From Myxococcales bacterium (GTDB lineage Bacteria; Myxococcota_A; Polyangia; Polyangiales; Polyangiaceae): a DNA stretch of 64,000 nt. Numbering within the stretch: the first letter of the stretch is position 1; each line of letters opens with the position of its first letter. The stretch spans positions 35,000-98,999 of the forward strand of contig JAAFHV010000003.1 in assembly GCA_013297655.1 (NCBI GenBank), written 5' to 3'. The notes under the pieces were generated by a model. It made no database searches. It was not told the origin of the DNA and saw only the letters and a program-made list of their open reading frames with translations. Below, one piece after another: positions 36,801 through 44,652 of the stretch. The position numbers and the translations under genes were made by a program.

Positions 36801-37339
36801 GCGCGCGTATGGCGTAGCTCGTTCTCCGCGTCGACGAGGTGTCGCACGGCGTCCCGAATTCCGTCCATTTCGGACTTTCGTTCGAGCATCGAGGCCGAGG
36901 TCGACGCGTCCTCGAAGTGGACGGCGCCGGTCGCGACGGCAGAGGCCTTCGCGAGCCAACGGTCGTAGCGCGCGCGTATCTCGTTCACGCGCCTGGTTTG
37001 AACAGGGCTATCGACCACGAGCTCGTGCAGTGTGTCGAGGAGCTCGGACACGCGCGCGCGCTCGAACGACTCGAGGAAAACACGGTCGCGGGTGATGAGA
37101 TAGCCCCGTACCCCCGTCTCCTGGTCGACCGCGTTGCGGAGCGCATCGTTCGCCGTGCCGAGCACACGATCGCTGTGGTCGACCCAACCTGCGTCTTCCG
37201 TCATCCTCAAGACCTGCGCGCCGAGCACCGCCCCGAGGACGAGCAAGAGCGCGAGGGGCGTGAGGAGCGCGACGAGGAGCTGACGCGACAGAGACGTGGA
37301 GCTTCGAGCGTCCGTGGGCGCGGAGTTGGGTACTGCCAA
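33893..37339 (-). CDS. Membrane hybrid histidine kinase: CHASE3-GAF-HK-REC-REC-REC
   Basis: The 1148-residue protein has a first membrane segment at about 20-44, a CHASE3-type periplasmic domain (VDQETGVRGYLITRD), a second membrane segment at about 192-208, a GAF-type domain (about 245-390) and a long coiled coil (EELQVQQEELQAQQEELR, about 395-485). The kinase core has HELRTPLN (His495), NLVSNAIKF and GTGLGLSISRELAGLLGG. Three receivers follow, with LLDVNLPD, VTDLTLPDGSG and LMDIMMPEMDG. Three receivers allow several inputs or outputs. It leads the CheR-CheB-REC/kinase chain and probably senses an envelope or osmotic signal through CHASE3. Confidence 0.95.
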   Translation of the reverse strand: MAVPNSAPTDARSSTSLSRQLLVALLTPLALLLVLGAVLGAQVLRMTEDAGWVDHSDRVLGTANDALRNAVDQETGVRGYLITRDRVFLESFERARVSELLDTLHELVVDSPVQTRRVNEIRARYDRWLAKASAVATGAVHFEDASTSASMLERKSEMDGIRDAVRHLVDAENELRHTRAQAATESNRVTRVSLVGLVLLSAAVLGFVSKRQLESIVGTYTTAIAKEAAARKATEDEAWIREGHALVATAFQGDSSLSALAERGLRILADHVKADVGAIFTLEGGVWCRRAGYGVDGSQNEKFARGEALVGRAGAKDEVLHVTDVPAGYFALRSGTGKAEVAEIAIAPAFADGASFAVVELGFLRKVEPRVLDLLERIGDAMAIAIRSAEYKTQLRDTLEESQRQAEELQVQQEELQAQQEELRVANEELEEQSNALKEANARGEERQEELTTMNARLAEQQASLVATQQRVLDKADEAERASRVKSEFLANMSHELRTPLNSSLILAKLLADNKPGNLSAEQVRFAETIYSAGNDLLSLINDILDLSKVEAGKMEVRAAEVSVERLVRGLERTFEPIAKEKRLALTMTIEPRTPKTFESDSQRLEQILKNLVSNAIKFTDGGAVTLTVSADAEHLRFAVRDTGIGIAKDQADLVFEAFRQADGTSARKHGGTGLGLSISRELAGLLGGTIELASTKGKGSTFTLVVPRAFPSVGSQAEPVSMARPVPTGRAPSSRPPSDRMLATPVAFEDDRARLDPMKRTALVVEDDVHFARILMDVAHERGFQCVVAHDAQSAMVLARKVVPAAVLLDVNLPDHSGLSVLDRLKHSPTTRHIPVHVLSADDHVTPSLAMGAAGFHPKPVDRDTLLALFAELEESASRVRRLLIIEDDDVQRESMKKLLESANVEIVTVSTVEAALAALTSGAFDCVVTDLTLPDGSGFDLLAQLSERKGDPLPPIIVYTGRALSIAEEQRLRRYSNSIIVKGARSPERLLDEVSLFLHQVEAELPAERQAMLREARDREAVFEGRRIMVVEDDVRNIFALTHVLESKGAKVVIARNGREALDVLAKTPDVALVLMDIMMPEMDGLEATREIRKNPAWEKLPILALTAKAMKDDQERCRQAGANDYVAKPLDVEMLLSLLRVWLPR

Positions 37340-37800
37340 GGCGATGGGACTCTAGCGTCGTCCGGCGCCTGCGCGCGCGTGACAATTTGCCCCACGTGGC
37401 GCGGGGGCCAGCGCGGCACGATTCCCTAGTCTCCCCCGTTCCGCCCGCGGTGCTCTAGCTAAGCTAGTGGACTGAATCCTCGGTCGACACTCGCATCCAC
37501 GACCTCGTGGCCCATCGCGCCGTTCCCCGTCGCGTCGACGGCCGCGACGCGACCCGCCGGGGCCGAGGGCGACCTGCTACCGAGTGAGTCGCGCGACGAA
37601 GCAGCGCCGATGCGAGGCGACCATCGAGCCACACCGTATCGCCCCAGGTGGGGCAAACTGCCAAACAGGCCGAAACAGCGCGCCTCGTCGCGGCCACTGC
37701 GCGGGCTCTTTTTCCCTAGATTCGGCCGCCGCGCCGGGCTTGGCATCGGCGATGCAGAGGCCGGAACAACCAGACTGCTTCCCCCAAGGAGGGATCCACC
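37340..37800. promoter_or_regulatory. Divergent region with CTAGCT palindrome
   Basis: These 461 bp separate the hybrid kinase (minus) and the first DUF1328 gene (plus). A perfect 13-bp palindrome CTAGCT-A-AGCTAG lies at 37455-37467, about 116 bp upstream of the kinase start. It directly follows GGTGCTCTAG (37449-37458), a decamer that also occurs inside the repeats at 26526 and 53985. AAGGAGG at the right edge is the DUF1328 ribosome-binding site. No gene is visible. Confidence 0.5.
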
Positions 37801-37971
37801 ATGTTGTATTGGGCCGCCGTTTTCTTCGTCATCGCTCTCGTGTCCGCGTTCCTCGGGTTTGGCGGGCTCGCCGCAGGCGCCGCTTCGATCGCGAAGATCT
37901 TGTTCGTCGTGTTCCTCGTGTTCGCGCTCGTGTCGCTCGTGCTCGGCCGACGCACTCCGTCCGCCGGCTGA
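37801..37971 (+). CDS. DUF1328-family small membrane protein
   Basis: The 56-residue protein begins [20 protein letters not shown] and has a second hydrophobic stretch ending in [11 protein letters not shown], the two-helix hairpin of the DUF1328/YtjA family. These are inner-membrane proteins of unknown function that are common in stress regulons. The start is secure because AAGGAGG ends about 9 bp upstream. A second, diverged copy follows 111 bp downstream. Confidence 0.9.
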   Translation: MLYWAAVFFVIALVSAFLGFGGLAAGAASIAKILFVVFLVFALVSLVLGRRTPSAG

Positions 37972-38082
37972 AGCGCTCGGCCAGACGCGCCGATAACGAG
38001 GCGATTGGGCGCGGTGGTCATCCGTCGTGCTCAATCGCGGACGCGGACGCGAGACCCCGTCGTTCGCGACCGGAGGAAAGCC

Positions 38083-38265
38083 ATGTTGTATTATGCAGCT
38101 CTCTTCGTGGCCGTCGCGATGGCGTGTGCGCTCTTCGCGGCGGGCGGTCCGGCAGCGCTCGCGACCAGCAAATTTCTCGTGGTGCTGCTGCTCCTCTGCG
38201 CCGCGATGGCGGGGATCGTGATCGCGCGTATGGCCGAGGCCGTCGCGTCGTCGCGAACCCCTTAG
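38083..38265 (+). CDS. DUF1328-like small membrane protein, second copy
   Basis: The 60-residue protein opens MLYYAALFVAVAMACALFAA and has a second hydrophobic segment KFLVVLLLLCAAMAGIVIA. Start and spacing of the two helices match the gene upstream, so it is a diverged tandem duplicate, although the Gly-rich turn is replaced by GGPAALATS. GGAGGAAAG precedes the ATG. Longer frames in the same register start upstream but have no ribosome-binding site. Confidence 0.8.
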   Translation: MLYYAALFVAVAMACALFAAGGPAALATSKFLVVLLLLCAAMAGIVIARMAEAVASSRTP

Positions 38266-38338
38266 GCAAGTTGGCCGTTTCAGTCGTTCGTTAGCCAGAC
38301 GGCGACGCCGCGGCGCACACGCGCGCTTTGGAACGTGA

Positions 38339-39496
38339 TCACGCCTCGCTCATCGTCGAGATCGACGGGATCGTCTGCGGCGTAGGGGTGGTGGCTTGTG
38401 CGGGTACGATCGCCCCTACGACGGGCTTTCCGAGGGCGCGCAGGTGACCGACGTGCGCGACGAGCGCCGACCAGAGCGTCGGCTTGACCCTATACTTGAG
38501 ACCGTGTCGAGCAGCGACCGCGGCGACGATGGGCGATAGCGCCGGGTAGTGCACGTGGCAAACCTTCGGGAAAAGGTGATGCTCGACTTGATAGTTGAGC
38601 CCTCCGACGAACCACGAAACGACCCTATTGCGCGGCGCGAAGTTGACGCACGTCTCGAGTTGGTGAGCGGTCCATTCGGCCTTCATCGTCGCGCCGTCTG
38701 CGGGCTGCGCGGGGAACTCGGCTTCGCTCGTACAATGCGCGAGCTGGAACATCGTGCCGAGCGTCACACCGAGCGTGAACGTCGCGATCGCGTGAAAGAG
38801 GAGCACGTGACCGAACGGGTGAAACAGCGCCGGAATGACGAACGCCCACCCGAGGAAAAAGAGCTTCCAGCCTACGAACGCGAGCAATTTCCAGCCTCGC
38901 GGCCTCGTCCACGGGTGCACCCCCACGCGCCGGGTACCGAAGACGACCCAGTCGTCGAAAAATACCCACTTGGGCAGAAGGAACCCGTAGAGGCCCCAGA
39001 GATAGACGTGTTGGAAGCGGTGCCAGGCGCGTCGCGGTTGCTCCGGTGACAGGCGCGCGAGGATGCCGAAATCGAGGTCGTAGTCGACCCCGACCACGTT
39101 GGTGAACGTGTGATGCGCGACGTTGTGCTTGGGGCGCCACACGAGTGAGCTCGCCCCCATGATGTCGAGCGCCACGCTGAATGCTTTGTTCACCCAGCCG
39201 TGGTTCGATGTCGCGCCATGATTGGCGTCGTGTTGCACGCACATTCCGACGACCGCGATCGACAACCCGAGCGAAACGGCGGCGGCGAGGCCTTGCAGCC
39301 ACGTGGACGCGACGAAGACCAACACGACCCAGGAGGCGACGAACCACGCGAGCACGAGCGCGCTCTTCACGTACATGCGAGGCACGTCGCGACGCCCTTC
39401 CGCGATTCCGTCGAAATACGCGTTGGTGGACTGCTCGAGGTCGCGCGAGAACGCGCCGCGCGGAGCAAAATGTACGCGCGGTGGATTCGTTGCCAT
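38339..39496 (-). CDS. Front-end fatty acid desaturase
   Basis: The 385-residue protein has the three histidine boxes of membrane di-iron desaturases: HDANH (89-93), HNVAHH (124-129) and QVEHH near residue 309. Gln in place of the first His of the last box marks front-end (delta-5/6-type, linoleoyl-CoA desaturase-like) enzymes. Four hydrophobic segments fit the family topology. It introduces double bonds towards the carboxyl end of acyl chains, increasing membrane fluidity, for instance in cold. Polyunsaturated fatty acids are known in some myxobacteria. ATG 39496 has AGGA just upstream; a TTG three codons earlier is possible. No cytochrome b5 domain is present, so electrons come from another protein. 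Confidence 0.93.
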   Translation of the reverse strand: MATNPPRVHFAPRGAFSRDLEQSTNAYFDGIAEGRRDVPRMYVKSALVLAWFVASWVVLVFVASTWLQGLAAAVSLGLSIAVVGMCVQHDANHGATSNHGWVNKAFSVALDIMGASSLVWRPKHNVAHHTFTNVVGVDYDLDFGILARLSPEQPRRAWHRFQHVYLWGLYGFLLPKWVFFDDWVVFGTRRVGVHPWTRPRGWKLLAFVGWKLFFLGWAFVIPALFHPFGHVLLFHAIATFTLGVTLGTMFQLAHCTSEAEFPAQPADGATMKAEWTAHQLETCVNFAPRNRVVSWFVGGLNYQVEHHLFPKVCHVHYPALSPIVAAVAARHGLKYRVKPTLWSALVAHVGHLRALGKPVVGAIVPAQATTPTPQTIPSISTMSEA

Positions 39497-40065
39497 CTTC
39501 CTCAACTTGGGCCGTTCGGGGCGGCCACACCGTCACGTGTTCGCCAGCACGGCGAATGACGCGGGAGGACCTCGATCTGGGCGCACCGTCCCACGGCAAG
39601 GGCCGAACGCGGCTGAAATCGATGCGTTTTGCCAAAAATGACCGACAAAGGGGCAGCTCGCATCCGCAATGACGGAGAAGAGCACGAGCCTCGCGCCTCC
39701 GGAGCGGCACGCGGTCTACATGCCGCGGGCGCGTCACGGGTCGCCTCCAGACCGTGCCGTGACCGCCGGCCGGTCGACGCGTGGGCGGAAATCGGTCCGC
39801 GGAACTTCGGCGGCGAGGGCCAAGAACCAACCATGCGGTTCGCGATTGGACACGCGCGTCGTCTGCGCCTTCGCGTGTGCATGCAGACTGCATATACTTG
39901 GACGCGGGGCAACGTCGACGCCGCCTGCGGAGCTTCGTGCGGAACGCCCCGACGAGCGGCTCGCACGAACCGGCCGCCCCGGCGCGCGAGCCGAGCCGGA
40001 CCGCCGACGAGCCGACGCGCTCTCCCGAGGGTTGGCCGGATGCCCGCGCCGCCGTCGACGACCGG
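39497..40065. other. Intergenic region upstream of desaturase, no gene seen
   Basis: This 569-bp stretch lies between the desaturase start and the end of the TamB gene, both on the minus strand. An AT-richer patch near 39621-39655 is the likeliest desaturase promoter area. Frames on both strands are Arg/Pro/Ala-rich and not protein-like, and I see no RNA-like structure. Confidence 0.5.
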
Positions 40066-43000
40066 TCAATAGCGATACTGCCATACGGTGTCGATCGTCG
40101 CCTTTCCGCGATCACCGACGGTGGTCGAAAGTGACCAGTTCGGCGCGAAGCGAAAAATTACGCTTCCGAGGCTTTTGTCCGGCTCGCTGATGGGGGGAGT
40201 GCCGAGAACATAAGCGAACCGCAGCGACACGTCGCGCGATACCACGACCTCGAGCTCGGGCCGCGGATTGTTCGAGCTCGTGGTGTCGATTCGGGTTTGG
40301 GTCTCGATACCCGTAAGCCCATCGAGGGCAGAGTCGAGCCCCTGCGTGAGCGCGCCTCCCGCCACCGTGGTCGCCGCCTGTGTACCCGCACCGGGCTTGG
40401 TGCCACGGCCGGGGGGCGCGTTGAAGCCGTCGGCGGAGCCGAACACGACGAGTTGCAGGATCTCGCTTTGGGAGCGCGCGGGCTCGGCGCGGAGGGTCAC
40501 CTTTCCCGTCTTCACCGGCCCCACGAAGTCGGCGAAGACGCGGGTGCGATCTTTGGCCGTCCACGAGGCCGTCGCGACGACGACGGGGTTCGCCGGATCG
40601 TCGCCCTCGAACGTGACGGTCCCCTTCTCGATGCTGAATTTTTTGCCTTGGAGGTCGAGGGTCCCGGAGGGCACCTGGATTTGCCCCGTGACGACCGTCT
40701 TTCCATCCGCGAGGCGTATGTGCGGCGCGCCCGTGAGCATCACCGCGATCATCGATCCACGGCGAACCTCGACGTCGTTCCCTAGCTTCACGTCGATGTC
40801 GATCGGGAGAGACGCGCTCGACTCGGGCGGCGGCTCGCCTTCGCCCTTCGAGCGGCTCAGGCGAACGAGCACGAGCTGTCTCCCCTGCACCACGCCTACG
40901 CGAACGTCGTCGCGCGGCTCGAGCTCTTGAACGGCCTTCCCGGCCGACTCGGACAGGCGAACGTGGAGGCTCGGCACGCCGACGTTGATCGCGATCCCCT
41001 TCGCGGAGCTCCGGACGGCGACATCGAACCTTCCATACGCGTCGCCGAGCACTTGCCCGCCCACGGCGACGTCGATCGGCGCGCCCTTCTCGATCGCGAA
41101 AGCAGCGTTCGCTCCGACGAAATCGAGATCACGAAACCGCGCTGTCGCTCTCCCTGTCATGCGGCCAGAGCCGTCGCTCAAGGTGATTCCATCCACGTTG
41201 ACGACACCACCAGGAGCGAACGTGACCTTCGCGTCGATGTCGCGGTACTCCTGCCCGAGAGACGCGAGCACGAACGTGACTCCGCGCGCGGCGACGAAGC
41301 CCTCGGCCTTCACGTTCTTTCCCGTAGCGTCCGCCGAAAGCCGAGCGTCGGCGTCGATCCTACCGTCGAGGTCGCTGAGCGCGCCGCCCGTGAAAGGCCC
41401 GAAGATCGCCGCGCGTAGCTCTTTCGCGACGAGGCGCGCCTCGATCGCTTTGCTCTTGTCGATCTCCGGCACGATGCGTTCGCCCCACGCGAGCGCGAGC
41501 CCCGCGTCGAGCTCGAGCTTTCCCCCCTTCTGTTCGAGGCGAACCTTGGCCGCGGCGCGCCCATCCTTGACAGTCGCGGTCACCTTCCCGCGCGGGATCT
41601 CTGCCCCTCCGACGCTCGCTCCACGGATCGCGAGGGCGACGTCGATCTCCGCGTCTTCATGAAAGTTCGTGAGCCGCGCGTGTCCGTCGAGGCGCCCTCT
41701 TATCCTGCCCTCGGCCGACGTAGGCAGCGCCGCGAGAGAGAGGTTGTCGAACGAGATTTCGGCGCCTGCTTTCCATGGCAAGCTCGCCGGTGGCGTACCC
41801 GCGAGCAGCTTCGCGCTCTCGGCGTCGAGGGTCGCCACCAGCACCGCCTTTCCGGCCTCGGTTCCCTGACTCACGGTGGCCTCGAGGTCGGCGTGTTTTC
41901 CGTCGTAGCGAAGCTGCGCGTCGAGATCGCTGCCTTTGCCCGTCGCGTTCACGACCTTCAAACTCTTGCCGCGCACGTCGACGACGAGCCGCGGGGCGCG
42001 CACGGTGCCTTCGAGGGCGAGCTCTAGCCCGGCTCGACCGCGAAGATCGGCGGCGAACGAGCCGAGCTCGGGCGGGAGGTCGACGAGCTTTCGCTCGGGC
42101 ACCTGCACGTGGAGCGCGAGCGGCTGGTCGTAGAGGTTCTCGAGCGCCGACTTCGGATCGGCGAGAACACGAGATAGTGGCAAGTCGACCTTTCCGTCGG
42201 CCATCACGAGATAGCCAATCGCGTCACGAGCGCGCGCGGACAGTGCCAAAAACCCAGTGACTCCATCGAGGTGGACCTCGCCGGAGAGATCGAATCCGCG
42301 GTAATCGCGGGCCGGCTCGTTCGCGGCGCTCGGCGGAACGACTACCGCGAGCCCGCTCGTGCTCACCGCGAGATCGATGGTCGGCAAGCGTGAGCCAGCG
42401 GCGCTCATGAAGCCCGCTTGCAAGCGCACCTTCCCGTGCGTCGGGTTCACCGGGAGGGTCGTCACGTCGACCACGTCGGGGAGGCGCGCGAGGTCGCCAC
42501 GCGCGTCGACGAAGCCGCTGCCCTCGGCGTGCTCCCACGAGGAAGCCATCAGCGCGGGACCTGCGAGCTTCACGTCCTTCGTCGACACTCGAAGATCGAG
42601 CACCTCCCCGATCGACGCGTCGACGTCGATCGAAGCGACACGCCGGTGAAGGCTCGCGTCTACGTTCGCGTGGGCTTTGGAGACGCCGGGGAACGATCCG
42701 TCGACGAGCGAGAGCCCCGCCGTACCCTCGACCTCGCGCCCATCGATGACCAGATCGGCGTCGATCATCGCGTGGCCCGAGAGCTCGCTCATCTGGAGGA
42801 TCTCGCCCACTTTCCCGAGGTCGAGATCGGTCGTGCGTGCCCGCACGGTCGTTCGATTTCCGTGCTGCGAGAAGTCCGCCGTGAGCGGATCGCCGAGCCC
42901 GCCCACCACGAGGTCGCGCACGTCGACGCCGCCATTCAGCACCACACGCGGAGCGGAGACACGGAGCGTCTCGCCTTTGCTGTTCGCGGAGACCAGCGCG

Positions 43001-44652
43001 TCCGAGATCACGATCGTGTCGCCGATGTCGATCCCCGCCGAAGCAGCGAACCGATTCACTCCATAATTGGCGTAGCTTACTCCGCGACCGGTGAGCTCTG
43101 TCCGGAGCGAGAGCTTCTGCACCGGGCCACTCGCGTCGACGTGCACTCGAGCCTCACGGAGGCGGGCACCTTCGGCGCGCACGTCGCTCACGTTCACGTC
43201 GGCCGAGGCACGCGCGACGAGGGTCGTGAGGTCGAGCGTCCCTCGCGTCGCGAGCGAGCCCTGGCCCGTCCCGAGCTTTCCGAAGCGGGTAAACGCGCCG
43301 AGCACGACGCGAGTGTCGGTCGCGAAGGTGAGCGGAGGCCGCGGTTCGCTCGGCGAGGGTGCAGGGGGCAGCTCCACGTGCGCGGTCGTGGGGGCGCCCG
43401 GCTCGCGCGCGACCAGATCGCCGACGACCTTCCCGCTCTCCTCGAGCACCCCGACGACGGTGGTCTCGGGGATGCCCTGGCCCGCGACGTGCGACGTGGG
43501 ATCGACGACGACCTTCGCGTCGGCTCGTATTTTTCCGCCCGTCGGGACGAGGAGCTTGCCCACGATGTCGGCCCCGAGACGCGACGGCGGAGCCCCTTCG
43601 GAGAACGTCGCGACCTCGAGATCGCGCACCTCGGCGCCGAGCTCCACGTAGGTGCTTTCCACGAGCGTGGCGCGTGCGAAAGCATCGAGTCGCCCTCGCC
43701 CGAGCGCGGCGTGCACGTTCGCCTGGAGCTTCGCGAGGGACCCCGCCGCCTCGACGCGAAGGGACAGATCGCCGTCCGGCGCGAGCCCGGGGACGAAGCC
43801 CGAGAGCACGCGCGCCGGCACGGGAGGCACCGCCACGACGGCCGTCATGAACGCGTCGGAGTAGACCGCGTCGGCGACGAGGGGCACGTGAGCGACCTCA
43901 CCACCGAGCGTCGCGCGCGCGACGAGCGGGCCGTCGTTCTCCGGGAGGGTGAGGCTCCCGACGAGGGCGAGGGAGGCCGCCTGCCCGGGGACCACTTCGC
44001 GTGCACGAAGGCGTAGCTCGCTCGCGCGCACCTCGATCCGACCGCCGACCATCGAGAACGCCCCCACGAGCGGCTCGACGTCCGCGTCGATCGCGAGCCC
44101 GTCGGTCGGCGATCCGTGCACCCATGCATGATGCACATAAATCCGAGTGAGCTCTACGGTGGGCCCCGGGCCCGGGGAAGGCTCCTTTGGCGCCGGCGTC
44201 GCGCTCACGAACGCCCGCGCGACGAGGAGCTCCTTCTTTTCGTCCTTGGTGCGGTCGAGGAGCAGAGTCGCGTGATCGATCTCGATGGAGTCGATGCGAA
44301 TCGTGAGCGGCTCTTCGCCGGTGACGACCCATTCGAGGATACCTCCCACGAGCGACACGACGTTGGTGCGAACACGTACGCCGCTGACCTCGGCGATGGT
44401 CTCACCGCTCTCGGCGACGAGGCGCCCATCGACCCCGACGAGGCCACCGGGTCCGATCGCACCGACGCGGTCGACGATGACTTTGCCCTTGAAGAGGCCG
44501 CCGAGCACGTCGTTCGTGATCGAGGCCGCGGCACGCCGACCGACGGGAGTGTCGAGGTGGGCGAGCACTCCGAAGACGAGGGTGACCACGAAGACGAGGA
44601 GGAGCGCGAGCACCTTCGCGAACCCGAACAGCACGCGCGCGATCGATTTCAT
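40066..44652 (-). CDS. TamB-like translocation/assembly module protein
   Basis: The 1528-residue protein has an N-terminal membrane anchor (about 7-32, VLALLLVFVVTLVFGVLAHL) and a very long repetitive beta-rich body of the AsmA/TamB bridge type. It ends in the conserved TamB domain (GTLDLQGKKFSIEKGTVTFEG, then ILQLVVFGSADGF) with a terminal aromatic motif IDTVWQYRY. TamB spans the periplasm and, with its outer-membrane partner, helps to transport lipid to or assemble the outer membrane. ATG 44652 shares one base with the stop of the TamA/BamA-like gene (TGATG), so the two form an operon. The frame upstream of 44652 is a shadow. Confidence 0.93.
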   Translation of the reverse strand: MKSIARVLFGFAKVLALLLVFVVTLVFGVLAHLDTPVGRRAAASITNDVLGGLFKGKVIVDRVGAIGPGGLVGVDGRLVAESGETIAEVSGVRVRTNVVSLVGGILEWVVTGEEPLTIRIDSIEIDHATLLLDRTKDEKKELLVARAFVSATPAPKEPSPGPGPTVELTRIYVHHAWVHGSPTDGLAIDADVEPLVGAFSMVGGRIEVRASELRLRAREVVPGQAASLALVGSLTLPENDGPLVARATLGGEVAHVPLVADAVYSDAFMTAVVAVPPVPARVLSGFVPGLAPDGDLSLRVEAAGSLAKLQANVHAALGRGRLDAFARATLVESTYVELGAEVRDLEVATFSEGAPPSRLGADIVGKLLVPTGGKIRADAKVVVDPTSHVAGQGIPETTVVGVLEESGKVVGDLVAREPGAPTTAHVELPPAPSPSEPRPPLTFATDTRVVLGAFTRFGKLGTGQGSLATRGTLDLTTLVARASADVNVSDVRAEGARLREARVHVDASGPVQKLSLRTELTGRGVSYANYGVNRFAASAGIDIGDTIVISDALVSANSKGETLRVSAPRVVLNGGVDVRDLVVGGLGDPLTADFSQHGNRTTVRARTTDLDLGKVGEILQMSELSGHAMIDADLVIDGREVEGTAGLSLVDGSFPGVSKAHANVDASLHRRVASIDVDASIGEVLDLRVSTKDVKLAGPALMASSWEHAEGSGFVDARGDLARLPDVVDVTTLPVNPTHGKVRLQAGFMSAAGSRLPTIDLAVSTSGLAVVVPPSAANEPARDYRGFDLSGEVHLDGVTGFLALSARARDAIGYLVMADGKVDLPLSRVLADPKSALENLYDQPLALHVQVPERKLVDLPPELGSFAADLRGRAGLELALEGTVRAPRLVVDVRGKSLKVVNATGKGSDLDAQLRYDGKHADLEATVSQGTEAGKAVLVATLDAESAKLLAGTPPASLPWKAGAEISFDNLSLAALPTSAEGRIRGRLDGHARLTNFHEDAEIDVALAIRGASVGGAEIPRGKVTATVKDGRAAAKVRLEQKGGKLELDAGLALAWGERIVPEIDKSKAIEARLVAKELRAAIFGPFTGGALSDLDGRIDADARLSADATGKNVKAEGFVAARGVTFVLASLGQEYRDIDAKVTFAPGGVVNVDGITLSDGSGRMTGRATARFRDLDFVGANAAFAIEKGAPIDVAVGGQVLGDAYGRFDVAVRSSAKGIAINVGVPSLHVRLSESAGKAVQELEPRDDVRVGVVQGRQLVLVRLSRSKGEGEPPPESSASLPIDIDVKLGNDVEVRRGSMIAVMLTGAPHIRLADGKTVVTGQIQVPSGTLDLQGKKFSIEKGTVTFEGDDPANPVVVATASWTAKDRTRVFADFVGPVKTGKVTLRAEPARSQSEILQLVVFGSADGFNAPPGRGTKPGAGTQAATTVAGGALTQGLDSALDGLTGIETQTRIDTTSSNNPRPELEVVVSRDVSLRFAYVLGTPPISEPDKSLGSVIFRFAPNWSLSTTVGDRGKATIDTVWQYRY

